DNA of 64,000 nt from Branchinecta lynchi (GCA_023053575.1 JAKZAP010000014.1:19122938-19186937), one strand, 5' to 3'. Positions 46,111-58,530 are shown, counted from the stretch's first letter. Notes: generated by a model not told the origin, from the letters alone. Translations and numbers: made by a program.

Positions 46111-46589
46111 CTGAAAAAGAAAACACAAAGCATTTAACTTCATACAGCCATACAGACAAATTCCAAACAACACCTGTAGCGGAAGGACACAAGCTTCTGC
46201 TTGGATGCCATTTATATTTTGCCAGTTTGTGTAATTCTTTGTTATTCCGTAGTTCTTGGCTCAGCAGGCACGAGGCATACTAAAGGTGTAGGGATTGCCC
46301 CTCTGCACCACCAAACAAACTGGATGGCAAAAATCTTGGCAGATAAAAACTTAACAAAAACAATGAAAGTGATACCAAAATACTTGGTGCGACAATAACC
46401 CTGTTTGGTATACAAGGGTAGAAAGGAGATCCTCTACTCAATCTGACCCCTTCTTTAAACTATCAGAATTCCGAAAATCCGGTGAGTCTAGTTTTCATTC
46501 ATTCATTCACTTGAGTCAACAAAAGAATCTGAGGAGGAAGAAGGCGAAAAGCAAAACTTGAACACTGAGAATTCAAATGAGTAGCCTAC

Positions 46590-46718
46590 CTGGTTCTTTT
46601 CCTTTTTTTCCTGGACAAGTGTCTCATCTTTTTGCAGTGATGCCTCCATGGCTGGGACACTACTGCTGAATGTTCTTGACACATTTTCCATTTCTTTAGT
46701 CACAGACAAAGTTTGCAT
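46590..46718 (-). CDS. SLC25A42: SLC25A42-type carrier, exon 1 (start codon)
   Basis: First coding exon, 43 codons, ending KEKNQ at a gtaggc donor (phase 0). The ATG at 46718 (MQTLSVTKEME) is the first in-frame ATG; upstream the frame stays open for 13 codons but only from a GTG. A second in-frame ATG follows nine codons later (MENVS). The segment is hydrophilic and poorly conserved, as is the N-terminus of vertebrate SLC25A42. The join to exon 2 reads KNQ-LSNRDK. The gene is head to head with the dolichol kinase gene on the plus strand. The complete spliced frame is 1011 nt, 336 residues, against about 318 in human. Confidence 0.75.
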
Positions 46719-46924
46719 GACTGAAAGTAGCCTGCTGTGTTTTCCTAGTTTATGCACTGCATTTTCTGGAACTTTCCTCCTAGCTTAGGAAGCTAGGTAT
46801 CCCAACCTCTATCTGTAATAAAGAGAAAGGCTCAACAACTATAATAATATTGTTACAAAAAGCATATATATAGGCTATAGAGGATACACTTATTTGAATA
46901 ATAGTCTTTACAAACAGAATATCT

Positions 46925-46992
46925 CTAGACAGATCGAAAATACAAAGCAAGGGAAAAGGCTTTCGCCTCTAAATAACTCTAAGAAATTTAAA
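46925..46992 (-). mobile_element. 3'-end scrap of the same LINE family
   Basis: On the minus strand the sequence runs aatttcttag, tttagaggcgaaagcc, cttgctttgtatt, matching the 3' region at 61810-61865 nearly base for base over about 60 bp. It lies about 210 bp upstream of the SLC25A42 start codon. Confidence 0.7.
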
Positions 46993-47437
46993 GTGGGACT
47001 GTCAACAAATATACAACAGACTTCGAACAGTGCATTTTTGGGTACTTGGTAAAACAAGAAACCCACTTAACTGTATACCCTTTCTTGTCAGACAGTTGTC
47101 ATTCTGGTAGCAACAAAAACCCTGGGAGAGTTGCAGAAAATGTGCAACATTCTGCTCTTTCATCCAACCCACATCAGTAAACAATAAAAGCAATGCTCAG
47201 AGAAAAAAAAATAACATACTTATCTGTTTAAAATTCAAATATGAAAAAGGAGTTGTTAATCCCTATCAAGGTTTGTTGCATTCTGAATCACAGTTCCTAT
47301 ATGGGATGTTTATAAGAGACATCCCATTGAGGAAGATGTTTATCAGCTGGATCAAGACTGGCTCTCCAAGTAGGAAACAGATTAGTGTTCTAGACCTTTT
47401 GTGATAAACACTGAGACACACATATTTATTTATTATT

Positions 47438-47655
47438 ACAGGAGGGGTATCCAACCTTGAATTTTTACAGCTTCGAAGTTGGCCTTAAAAGGCAAAGAGA
47501 AAGATAAATGCAGTCCTATCAAGGTTCTAACTGTGAAGAAAGACACCCTGAATTACCTAGGGTAAATTTAGGACTGTACAGAAGTTTGCTTGTAATATTT
47601 TCAGGCCAAGCTCGAGGTTATAAGAATTTGAGGTTGGGTACCCCTCCTGTATATT
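47438..47655. mobile_element. Short element with CAGGAGGGG ends
   Basis: tacaggaggggtatccaacc at 47438 pairs with ggttgggtacccctcctgta at 47635. A third copy of the end lies at 48003 (acaggaggggttgcgaacc). hAT-like end sequence, but no 8-bp duplication found. Confidence 0.6.
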
Positions 47656-48217
47656 TGCCGTTAAGCTTTAAGCTTTACGCTTACATATGTCCTGGGAAAA
47701 AACCCTAGGCCCTTACCAGGCCTTAACTTAGGGCTTAGTTTTATTTTTATCAAAAGTAGTGAGTGAACATGGCAATCAACCTGAAATTTATGTAGAGTTT
47801 ACACCGACAATCCCGTTTACAAGAAATCCCGTCAACTAGACAGGAATTCCGGTCGACTTGAAAGGATTTATTTTTGCCAGATTTTCTCGTTTCAAGAATC
47901 ATTTTTTTTTACATCTGTTTGTGAATGTAATCTTGTCACCGATATTGTGTAGTGTTCAAATTTTCCTGTACTTGTAAACACTACATTACACAAGAGCTGC
48001 ACAGGAGGGGTTGCGAACCTTGAATTAGCACCAGAAATAATAAACGGTTATTTCTTTAAAATCTTAAGCTAAATCTGATTTGAGTCCTTTTTATCTCTGT
48101 CTTATTACTGCCTTGTGAAGGTTTAAAGCCATTTTATTTAGCCTTGTCAGGTTCAAATATAATAAATATAAAATGCAATCAAGAAATCTGAGGTGAGAAA
48201 AGGCAAAGACTTGCTAA

Positions 48218-48515
48218 TAGACCAACCAGTCTAGTACACTAGCCCCTTTTCAGGCACGGTGCTCAAACGTCTAGCACCATGCCTGGGTGCTAGACGTTCA
48301 AGCACTGTACCTTGGATTTCATGTATGGTGCATGGATTTCAGTATAAAGTGCACACATCAAAAACACAGTTTCTGTCATAACAACTGAGCACCAGCTCGG
48401 ACAGGGCTGAAATTACTACCATGAATTAAAGAAATCAAAGACAATCCTTTATATATTTTTCAAAAGTTTGAGCACCGTGCCTGAAATGGGGCTAGTGTAC
48501 TAGACTGAGACCAAC
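48218..48515. repeat. Inverted repeat with 45-bp arms
   Basis: 48225-48274 (gtctagtacactagcccc, ttttcaggcacggtgctcaa) pairs with 48466-48513 (ttgagcaccgtgcctgaaat, ggggctagtgtactagac). The left arm also forms a smaller stem with gtgctagacgttcaagcac at 48285. Confidence 0.8.
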
Positions 48516-50334
48516 AGAATCTTGTATGACAGGGTGCCGACCTGGTACCAACAGTACTGACAACTGTCATCAGCTGACGCCTGACAGGAACAGGACAAAC
48601 ACAAAGGTGAACAACTGGCAGTTAATAAAACAAAAAAGTAAACAGCTGACAAGGCTAAATCGTATGTGGCTTTAGTTCAGGCCTTGACTAGGTCATAAGG
48701 ACTATGCTTCTTGACAGTTAGGACTGCCCATAAACATCCTTTTAAAAAAATTAAGCACTTTTGAGGTTATGTAATTGGAGGTAGGCAAACTCTTCTGTAA
48801 AGCTGATCCGAACTTAACAATCAATCAATGAAAGACAGTTTTCATAACCATACCAAATACCAATTTTTATGGAGTACAGAACCAAACAGCAAGAAGGAAA
48901 AGAAAAAAATAAAGCACAGCAATATTTTTCCTGTTTGTAATCTGTTCGGATAGAATAAAAGTATCCGCAAAAATAAAAAATAACACACTCTACTGAAATC
49001 CTTAAAATATATTTTTCCACACCATCAAAGATGAAATGAAAACTCTTCAAAAAGCCAGTAATTTAAAGGTCAATGTCTTCAACGATGTTCAAAGTAAAGT
49101 GTTATAGCTGATAATTTTTTCTTAATCTCTCAAGCTCTAGCGAGCTCAGAGTGAGCGACATGAGGGTTCATACAAACAGCAGCACTCCGGCTTTTTGCAG
49201 CGATGATTTTGAACTGATCCAAGGACGTGGCTGGAATGACCGAAAATGCTAAACCTTAGAAAGACTTTCGAAAACTTCGAAACTAAGCTTTGGCGAGATG
49301 TCGCACACAGGTGAAAGCTCTTTGAATAGTTGTGTTTTTGTTTGACTTTTGCCTTTCCTTTTTCGGCTTTACCTTTTAGCATTTTTCAGGCTTTTTTGAA
49401 CATTTTTGCAAGTTGCCATTTCTACTGGACTTTTCTTGGATGAAAATGCAATTGTGACAAATGCCGTTTTACTTGTATATTATTTGTACTATAAACTTTC
49501 CATCTTAAATATCAGGGATAGTCTCTGGATAGTCTTCAGATACTGCGAATGATTTTGACTCAAATCCATCTTTTGTTGGATTTTGGGGTAAACTGATAAA
49601 AATCACGAAGCAAAAGTCAAAAGCAGAGAGTAACTTGGTCACCTACCAAGTTTGCCTTTTTGCAAAAAGCCAAGGGAAATGGCGAAAGTTGGTGTTTGCC
49701 TTTTTGACAAAAAGAGGAAATTGTCAAATAGTACTTAGGACCAATTTACAAAAATGCAAAAAAAGTAAAATTGTCGAAAAGGCGAGTGAAAAGTCGAATA
49801 AAAATGAACTAATATGTGGAATTCCTCTTGTGAATCTAATGAGACCAATAAATATGATGCAATTTCTGTCTAATTTAATTCAAAGAAAAACAGTTTAAAC
49901 TGTTTTTAAAAAGTTTAAATACTTTATGTCTATGCATAGGCCTGCAATAGACACCATCCAAGCTGCAGCCATGGACACTGCTCAGTTTTCTTCTAGTTCT
50001 TAATGCATCTGGTGCTGTAATGTTACTGTAATGATGCTGTAATGCTGCTGTAATGCCATCCAGTCACTGCAGTCTCGACTGCGCTTTCCTCTCATGGAAC
50101 AGAGATTTTGCAAATGAGCAAGTATTCTAGCCTAGTTCTAGCTAGTCATTTCTGTTTCAGACAGCTATCCTTGATTGTTTTATATCGCTTGTATTCACAG
50201 TTTACTACTACTGTCATTTTTTGAAGTTCAAGTTATTAGCCACTGCTCTTTTAGTTTTTGCCAATGAAAGTACTAAAGGTGAAGTTGGGTCACTTACTAG
50301 CAATAATTAATAAAGTCTATATTTTCTCTTTTAG
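48516..50334. other. Upstream part of the DOLK gene; exon not found
   Basis: The DOLK first exon should lie here or slightly further left. Frames at 48814-49050 (minus), 49146-49382 (minus) and 49635-49898 (plus) show no helix pattern or motif of the DOLK N-terminus. Confidence 0.4.
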
Positions 50335-50549
50335 GCCCAATGCTAGCAAAGGACTTTGGCTGATTTGCCTTCTTCCAATCATCGGGGTTCAGCTGTGGCT
50401 GAAGTTCCCCCTTTCACGATCTTACAGAATGTCTATTCTGGCTATTGATGCATGTTTCTTTATGAATATTGCTGTGCTGTTTTCGTCTCGGGAGCTAATC
50501 CTGTGCACTGTTGCATTTATGACGGTCTTTTCGACTGTATACTTTAATA
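50335..50549 (+). CDS. DOLK: Dolichol kinase, internal exon A
   Basis: Dolichol kinase is an ER multi-span membrane enzyme that uses CTP to make dolichyl phosphate, the lipid carrier for N-glycosylation. This 215-nt exon follows a tctcttttag acceptor and ends AAT A|gtaagt. It encodes PNASKGLWLICLLPIIGVQ, FPLSRSYRMSILAIDACFF and SSRELILCTVAFMTVFSTVYFN, i.e. two or three hydrophobic segments. It matches the part of DOLK after the first helices (human SANSGLLPASMVMPLLGLV). The first exon(s) with the start codon should lie between about 46.8 and 50.3 kb; I could not identify them. Identification rests mainly on exons B and C joining in frame with it. Confidence 0.65.
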
Positions 50550-50640
50550 GTAAGTTCTTTCAGTCTTGCATTTGGGGTAAGATCTGTATTAGTTGCTAGG
50601 CAAGTAGAGACTGGTAATCATTGATATTTCTAGCAGATCT

Positions 50641-53086
50641 CAGGGGTGGCCCGAAGGGGGGGGGGGGTGAGGGGGGTTGACTCACCCCGCCTGCCTTTTG
50701 TTAAGTCGTATCAGTTCTTTATTTTGGCCTTTTGCTAAGATGTATCAGTCGTTTATTTTGGCCTCGCCCAGGTCATTCATTTTAATAAAAAATAATCCGA
50801 GTCGTTTAATTTTTTTTTTTTAATTGGGTCTCTTCACAGCTGCAGTCGTAAGCCAGTCCCCGAAGAAGTCGTTTAAACCAGGTTTTGTAACCCGATAGGT
50901 CACAGACATGATTCATGGGGGCAGCAATGCGGCTACCTGTTCTACTCCCATGGGATTTGGATCTGCCTAACTTCGCTCTTTCAGATTGTAGCCTGTCAAA
51001 ATTACAATAGTTAGTTGTTTAAGTGAAGTCTGACTGGTAAAATTGAAATACCTTATAGACCAAAAGCGAGAGACAAGGTTATGTGCATTGATTTTTGGTC
51101 ATCTTTGGCTATAAGTGAAATAGAATTTTTAAACAGAATGGAAAAGCCATCAGAAATCAAATGACAGGAGACCCGCGAAAGAAGTGTGCCAGAACAAATC
51201 AAAAAATGTCGATTACAAAGAGAGGTTGAGGTAGGAACAACGCTTGAAAGGGACAAGGAGGATTTTAATATACACCCGAAATTCGTTTCCCAGGACAGGG
51301 AGGGTTCTGCAGACGCTGGAATAGCTCATTCTAGTCGGGAGGTAAATTTTCGGCCTCTATGCTAGCAGAGGCGTTACTATCAAAATGTTTGGGGGGGGGG
51401 AGAGGAGCAAAAAATTCCTTCAGCCAAAGCTGACTGCGAATCGTATGTATCACTGCTGACTGCGAATCATATGTGCTAGTATTTTTGTATGTATAGTTAT
51501 TTTCTTCCTTTCTTTTTCTTTATTGTACTCCACTTGTTTTTCCTCTGGAATTTGTGGGTAAGAAATAAATTATTATTTTTATTATTATTATAGCACTATC
51601 AAATATGGGAGGAGCAACGTATTTACCGACTGGCTGGTAATTTTTACCGTCTTTTCTTAGCGGAAAAATCGACTGATTTAAAGAAAACCAACCGTTTTTA
51701 AGAAAAATCAACTGTTTCCTCAAAAAATCGATTCTTTTTACGAATAATCGCGAAAACTCTGTTTTTTACCGGCTAGCCGACAACATCGGGGGAGGGGGGA
51801 GTGCATCCACCCCCACTCCCTACGTGACGCCCCTGTATGCTAGTGTTAAAGCACATCTGAAAAGACTTTGTAAAATTCAGGACACTCATCCAACTCGAAA
51901 ATGATCTCTTTTATGTTTCAGATATTCTAAAAGCGAACTTCTCGTCTTCATTTGCTGTGTATATGGCATCTTCTTTCGCGCAGAATCAAATTCTGCAAAC
52001 CAGTTTTAAGTTCCAATTCTTCAGATGTAGCTCACTGTAGCTTTACCTGCTTTAGTTTTCGGCATGAAAGTACAGTGTGTCGAGTCACAAATAAAACGGT
52101 ACACGGTACTTTCGTTATGAAACAAAAGTACATCAAATCACCCGGAAAAAAACTCAAGTCTCGTCGGCGAACCTGGCGTCTTTTTCTATATCTGTAAACT
52201 CCTGTCAGGCCGAGACCAAAAGTTCGTTACGTCCGTAAATCCGGATTTTTTTTTAACGCACTGGCAAATCTTTTTTCCTCGTTTCGTTTCTGAGGAAGTG
52301 TGTTCTGAACGTGAAAATTACTTTTTGTGCTATTAGTTCGGAGCAAATCTACTTTCTTTTCTATGGGCTTTATTTTTGTCACTTTTTCGATGGACAGAGG
52401 CGTGATTTCATAGCTATTCTTAATTTTTCATTGGGATCGCAAAATGACGCTCTGCTCCTCGGCTTACGTCCATAAATCAGAGTTTTTCCAGGGTCTTTAA
52501 TACAGAACAAATCTACTTTATTTTCTGTGGCCACTATTTTGTCACTTTTTTTGACGGTCAGATTTGTTATTTCAAAGCTGTTTTTTCCTTTTCAATGGGA
52601 TTGCAAAAAGACGGTCTCCTCCTCGGCGTATCAACAAAATTTCGCCTGTGGCACATTTCATAGTATTCTCTACTTAGAGGAACGGTGTGTCATTTACTTG
52701 GCGATTAGGCTTGGAACTTTTTAGATTTGAAACACATTAAAGGCTGGCTAGAGTCTTTCTAGACAAAGGCAGATTAAAAAAAATTCGCATGCGGCGCTTG
52801 CTTTAATTTGTCCTGGGTACAGGCGTTGAAAGCTGAAAGTTGAAATGTAAAGCTGAGGCTATGAAGGTATGTATACAACAATTTTGATTACAAGAATAAT
52901 TTCAGCTGATGCATTGCAGCTAGTTTTACACCGGCTCTATTATTTGTTGGTGGGAAATGTGAGCCATTGCCGCATAGTCGCAACAGTTCATTTTTATTGG
53001 TACCTGCGAGTCGTATATTACGATCCATGAGTCGTTGAAATGAGCGGTCTCACCCCCCCTGGCCCGAGTGCTTCGGGCCACCCCTG
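50641..53086. mobile_element. hAT-like element, 2446 bp, 8-bp target duplication
   Basis: Ends are CAGGGGTGGCCCGAA at 50641 and its complement TTCGGGCCACCCCTG at 53072-53086. They are flanked by an identical 8-bp duplication, GCAGATCT (50633-50640 and 53087-53094), diagnostic of the hAT superfamily. I saw no transposase frame, so it is probably non-autonomous or decayed. It carries a smaller hAT MITE (51366-51835) and an internal duplication (52342-52490 and 52506-52633). It lies 91 bp after the DOLK exon A donor. Confidence 0.88.
51366..51835. mobile_element. hAT MITE K (470 bp) nested in the hAT-like element
   Basis: Ends CAGAGGCGTTACTA and TACGTGACGCCCCTG, flanked by an exact 8-bp duplication TATGCTAG (51358-51365, 51836-51843). 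Contains long G runs and repeated aaaatcgac(t/c)g units. It also holds a LINE-type 3' tail (51530-51595). A second copy lies at 43525-43995. Confidence 0.88.
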
Positions 53087-53930
53087 GCAGATCTTTACAT
53101 CATTTCAAGACAGATTATAGGAAATAGATGTGGTAGGAGAGAATAGGAGAGTGATTGACAGTTTTCGTGTGGAGTCAAGAGAAAGGCAGTCATTATTTAC
53201 AGACAATAATGTAAACTGTAGAAAGTTACGACTGTTTCTTTAAGATGCTCTACATATAATAAAACAGCACAACGATTGTTCATTCTTCTTCATTCTAAAG
53301 CTGTGATTGTCTTCTATGTAATTTTATGGGTCCCCATATCCCTGAATAACTAGTTGAATGATAATCTGGAATTAATTATTAATGGGTTTGAAGACACTTC
53401 AGGTGCAATATCTGTATTTGAAAAAATATTGTGGACAGTCCTCCTTTCCCATTCACTTCCTTTTTAAAACTTAGTAGATTTTAGTGATCATTGTCATACC
53501 AGCTATGAAAAGAGATTGCATGGAAATCTCATTTATGATCATGAATATAGGTCTAGGGTGAACTGGGGTAATTCCAAATGTGGGGTGATCCCGGACATCG
53601 CAAATATCTGGGTAGGCTAACCACTCGTTCAAAAACTATAAAAAAAAATTGCGAAATATAGTGCCATCTATGACCTTCGTCGATTCATAAACCGCACCGT
53701 CACTGCCCTTCTTGGCAAGGGTCCTCGTCAGGCTGTCAATCTTCAGGGTCAACGTCGGGGAAGGAAACAAACCTGTAATAAATAACTGAAGCTTCTACTG
53801 ACTGTAAATATCTTATTCGGGCAAATTGCTTTCAAATACCACTGTAGTGAAAAAACAAGTCCTGAGAATGGATTTTTGACACGCCGCTGTTTTTGCTGCA
53901 CGATTGGGGCAATGGCAGGAAAGTTTTTTA

Positions 53931-54577
53931 TGGCACTTGCCTTCCGGCCGAGTGCCATATACCGATCACTTTTCGGAGAACCGGAAATCTTGTGATACGC
54001 ACAGAGTGGAGCGATCAGGATGAAACTTGATGGGAAGTACAGGCACAAGTCCTAGGTGCAGAATCGGACAGGATTCGGGTACCAAGGGGTGGGATGGAGG
54101 GGGTGTCCGGAAATCCGGTGATCGTGAGTTAAGGTACTCCCAGATGTGATAGGACGATAAAACTTTGCTGGAGCATTAGAAACTTGACATCATTGGGTTA
54201 GACATCGTCACCTTCTCCGATCCGACCTTTACTTGAAGAACTCATCTTAACCGCAAAATATAAGAAATACTTTTAAGCAAAATTTACTTTCTCAAGATTG
54301 CCATGAGTACATGAACCTTTTTGCCTCAAGGGTTTTGCTTAGAAATTAATTTTTAGCACCCTTAAAGTGTGCATCTTAACCGAAAAGTGAAAAAAAAAAC
54401 TTTTGACCATCACTTCCATCCTTTTTGTTTTCCTTCTTGTTTTCTTTTGCTTTCTGTCTCCTATTTTTATATTTAAAGTGAAACCATAGGTTGAATTTTC
54501 AGCCCCCTTCATTTTTTCTTGTTGGAGTATTTCTTACTACATATGCTTGCAAGTGCCATATGAGCTTACAGCTCTTG
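53931..54577 (+). mobile_element. Element L, copy 2
   Basis: Starts tggcacttgccttccggccg and agtgccatataccgatcac; ends cttgcaagtgccatatgagc, ttacagctcttg. Shorter than copy 1 because it lacks the start of the interior and the hammerhead-like insertion. Confidence 0.75.
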
Positions 54578-54889
54578 TGTCTGTATTTTAATTAACTTCG
54601 GTTTTGTTATTCCAGACCAGGTTTGGTAAAAATTCAGTCTCCATCATTGCATAACGCATTCTACTATAGTAAGAAAAATCTGTCAATTTTCTTGGCGACA
54701 GAGTGAGATAACGTAACCAAGCTGCTACAATGCAATTGTTTTCCAATGTTTTGTACTTGGTTATAAAAGGTCATAGGCTATCTCCCCATTTGTCAGTTTT
54801 ACGCGAGACGCAAATTTTTATCGGAAGATGCGACCTCTCTCATGATGATTCTTTTTTATCAGAGGCTCCAGCTAGCTCTTAGATAGTTG

Positions 54890-55239
54890 TATAGATAAGA
54901 TAGATAGATAAGATTTAATTGCACAAAAAAGCCAAAAGGCCATGGCAACAAGATAAACAAAACAAAAAAAGAACAAAGATCTATACCGTAACCTACTTAC
55001 TCTAGGCATAATTTTCGGTGTTGAAAAGCGACCCTGAGGAATCTTGCCAGCCTCCTCACATCACCAAACTGCCGGCTACCAATCATACTACACATCCATT
55101 CCTCATCGAACACCCTCACGCATTCTCCAAACACTTCATTCCTTAACTCTCTTAATTCTTCACATTCACACATGACATGCACCACACTTTGTTGACAAGG
55201 ACATAGACATGCATAGTTTTGTGCGGAGAATATAACCAC
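54890..55239 (-). mobile_element. LINE 3' fragment, same family as at 36.1 kb
   Basis: Minus-strand frame 55239-54997 reads CVHVMCECEELRELRNEVFG-like and MIGSRQFGDVRRLARFLRVA, matching the end of the 36.1-kb element. A TATC/AGAT microsatellite at 54895-54915 is its probable 3' tail. It lies in the DOLK A-B intron in antisense. Confidence 0.75.
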
Positions 55240-55342
55240 TGGGGTAATTCAGTTTGCCCCAAAATTGAAGAAAGGACCTTTTGATAAATGGGTATCGCTA
55301 TTAGGCCTAAGGATGTTCGATTTTTTGCTACTTATCTTCACC

Positions 55343-56352
55343 TTTTTGGGATCCCAAAACGTAAGTGGAGGGATACCTATGACATCGCAAAAGTTGTCCG
55401 TCCGTCCGTCCGTCTGTTAGCACGATAACTGTCGAAGGGGTTGAGATATTTTGATCAAACTTGGCATGAGGACTCTTTAGGTCAAAGTACAGGTCAAGTT
55501 CGAAGATGGACTATGTAGCTCTTTATTTAGGGGTGGGGGAGGGATTTGAAATTAAGGGGAACACAAAATATTTTTAAAAGCTAATGAAATAGTCGAATCA
55601 AGGGTAAGAAGACATGGTGAATCCGAATATGAAATTTATTGTCTCGCCGGACAAATAGTTTACCCGGAATCCTGCGAAAACCGGAAAATTTGTGAAAAGT
55701 AAAAATTTAATATGAAGTTGATTGGAGGTTCGATTTAGCGACAAGGAAATGTGCTGAGTCCGAATATGAAAATTATTTTCTCGCCAGACAATTAGTTCTG
55801 CCGGAACCCGGCCGAAACCGGAGAATTTGTTTTGAGTAAAAGTTTTATTTAAATTTGATAAGATGTTCGATTTGCGAGTAAGTAGGCATGCTGAATTCGC
55901 ATATGACAATCATTTTCTCACCAGACGTATAGATCGCTCGGAATCCGGCTGAAACCGGAAAATTTGTTAAAACTAAAAGTTTAATCTGAAGTAGATTAGG
56001 CTAGAGGTTGGATGTAGGGGTAAGGAGACATGCTGAATTCCTTTTTGAGCTTTATTTTTATTCCGGACAAGTAGTTCCGGAATTCCGCCGAAACCGGAAG
56101 ATTGGCAGAAGTAAGGCAGGAAGTTTCGATCTGCTTCGTCAAGTTATGACTTAAAGGGGTAAACACACATGCTGAATCCATATCTGAGCTTGTTTTTTCC
56201 ATATGATTGGCTATTTGGCCTTAATCTATTTCTAAATTTTAATAGTAAAAGTGTTCAAGGAGTTTGGCCAAGACTGGATCTGGCAAAGACACGACCCAAT
56301 GCTCTGGATCAAATTTTAACTTTTGGGATCCCATCGAAACCTTTGGTCTTGT
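55343..56352 (-). mobile_element. GGGATCCC element D4 (reversed)
   Basis: Starts tttttgggatcccaaaacgt, has gtccgtccgtccgtctgt at 55399, three or four minisatellite units, and ends acctttggtcttgtt. In the DOLK A-B intron. Confidence 0.85.
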
Positions 56353-57257
56353 TTCTTCTTGTTTTCCGGATTTACCCCGACGGAATGGGGGATTCCGGAC
56401 ACCTGGGAGTGTCCTGAGTCTGAGTCTTACAACCATTAGATTATCAAACTCTCCATGTGTCGATATCCGAAGTGGTAGCTGAGAAGGCCAGCTACGTTGT
56501 GACATCGACATTTTCTAGCTCAGTGCAATACCTACTTAAGAGGTATTTTTTTTAAGAAGAAATTCGTCAAAAGTGTCCAGAATTACCTCGCGTCACCCTA
56601 TTGTGACTATCGGATCATTCTTAAATTGTGTTGAACTGTCCCGTTAATAACTATTGTACTTCAGTTTTCCTAAAAGGATTGTATCGCTCCGCTTTACTGG
56701 CAAACCGAGTTTTGCCAGTAACTGATAGCATGGTAGCCGAGATGGGTTTCTGGGGCGTGTACAGTATATCAATGGTCCGCCGTAAACCCTTGACGCGGAC
56801 CACCCAGAGAAAACCTTAGGAAGCTCGAGTATGAAATATAAGTATATTCTTTGAAAAAGGTAAATAATAAAAGTAAGTTAAAGACCCAGAAGGGATCTGT
56901 CAGTCCAACATGAGATATGAGCTTGGTCAGACCAGGCTGACCCTAACCGACTAACTTGAACAACAAACCGGAAGTCAAGACCTTAAATGACTGACCTGAA
57001 CCATACCTTATAAAGCCCGACACAGCCCAATACTTACACCGTCACTATGACAAGTGTTGCAAGCAATCCAAGTCACAACTGACGGTTTCGCTTGGCCGTG
57101 TGTCTTTTATAAGGCTGGTAAAATTAGATTTCGAGGCTCACGGTCTGGAGAGTCAGGTTTTCTAGAATGTACTTTGCATAACAATCGTTACAGGGTATTC
57201 GGTTTTCCTTTCCAGTCTTCTCACAGTTTCTGCTTCTTCAGTTTTCCCTTTTCTTAG
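56353..57257. other. DOLK intron, nothing recognised
   Basis: No exon or repeat family that I can support until the exon B acceptor. Confidence 0.4.
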
Positions 57258-57466
57258 GCTTGGCAGTTGGCTTCCTCATGTTCCTGGCTTGCACTACTTT
57301 TATCACCATCCTGAGGCAGACCATGAAACATCACTGGAAGAGTTTTACTGTGGGAGAGTGCTCTCTCCTCTGCCAAGGCCTTGTGGGTTTTCTGATATCT
57401 GTAATTTACAATGGAGTCTTGCACACTGGCGAGCACACAATTGATGATACCACCAAAATCCTACAG
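57258..57466 (+). CDS. DOLK: Dolichol kinase, internal exon B
   Basis: 209 nt: two bases completing Ser with exon A, 69 codons, phase 0 out. Acceptor cttttcttag, donor gtaaac. It encodes SLAVGFLMFLACTTFITIL, RQTMKHHWKSFTVGECSLL and CQGLVGFLISVIYNGVLHTG. The KHxxxSFTVGE stretch followed by hydrophobic helices corresponds to human DOLK KHSLSVGEVIEVLE. The intron to exon A is 6.7 kb and holds a hAT-like element, a LINE fragment and a GGGATCCC element. Confidence 0.72.
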
Positions 57467-58056
57467 GTAAACCTAAATGTTAAGTGCTTTTTGGTACAGT
57501 AGAGGTGTGCCAATGCCAACTGCCAACCGTTGTTTAGTAGAAGTAGTGTTTCTTAATGTCTCCAAGGAACATAATAAACCCCACCGAAAAAATACATCAA
57601 ATTGAAAAGAAGTGCTCGGGCAAGAGCTTTAAATGCTTGCGCAAACCATATGATAACTCGATTCGTGGTTTAGATTTTAGTATTATGTTTAGTGCATGTA
57701 CATATTTTTTAGTTTCCGTTCTTCTTTTCTTTTTCTTTATGTACTCCGCTTTTTCCCTTTTGTAAGCGGGCAAAAATAAATATATATATCTATATATAAC
57801 AGTGCTGTTGTGGGCCGCCCTTTGATCCATGGTCGGGGTAGTAGAGCAATCTGCAAAGCAAAGCCTTCAAGTTCCATGGGCTTATAAAGGATTTTTAAAC
57901 ATTGAGCATAGTCTTTTTCTCGATTTTCCAACAGCCTACACCTGGTGTTTTAAGTGTTGCCACTTTTCTCTGATGGAACCTGTGACTGATTGCAGCAAAT
58001 AAATTAGCAAAAGCTATCTGCAGAAGCAAAGCTTTTAACATTTGTTGCTTTGTCAG

Positions 58057-58245
58057 GCGGTGCTATTCTGTGTCTTCGTATTCACCGTCGGACTTTGGAA
58101 AATTCCTTCCCTGCGAGATCCTGCGATGTTCTATCCGTGGCTGATTTCTGTTGGGGTAATTGGCTTAATGACCCTGGCCTCTGTTGAACTGAAGCACAAT
58201 CTGGTCTTATGGGTGACCCATTTCCTGATGGCGACATCAACAAGA
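58057..58245 (+). CDS. DOLK: Dolichol kinase, internal exon C
   Basis: 189 nt, 63 codons, phase 0 at both ends; acceptor gctttgtcag, donor AGA|gtacgt. It encodes AVLFCVFVFTVGLWKIPSL, MFYPWLISVGVIGLMTLAS and HNLVLWVTHFLMATSTR. The ending aligns with human DOLK NPLLWLLQFLFQTDTR just before IYLLAYW. The exons carrying the CTP-binding C-terminal half are not in the remaining 5.7 kb, which contains repeats, so they are presumably right of the window. Confidence 0.72.
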
Positions 58246-58530
58246 GTACGTATATTGATAGTATAGATATTCTTTATTTCCATCGTAGCTCAAAAGAGCA
58301 TGGCAAGTAGAGGATCGTCATGACGTAATGCACGTTTTCAAAATTTTGTGTCCAGCTTTAACACAACACCTTCAGCTTCTAAGTAAGTAAGTAATTTATT
58401 TTTGACCCGCCATTTCGGAAAGGCGGAGTAAATGAAGAAAGTAAAGTTTAGCTTCTGTAGGGAAGTCTGACCATTCGTGCATCATGTTCAATTTAGCCTT
58501 AAATTGTCCAAAGAGTACGAGTCCTAAAAA

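Noticed and set aside
51053..51256. Minus-strand 67-codon frame in the hAT-like element as a transposase remnant
   Set aside because: No hAT transposase motif (such as the C-terminal dimerisation region) could be seen; the opposite frame is equally open.
53552..55262. ctggggtaatt at both ends as terminal repeats of one transposon
   Set aside because: The two occurrences are in the same orientation and the matching stretch is only about 11 bp.
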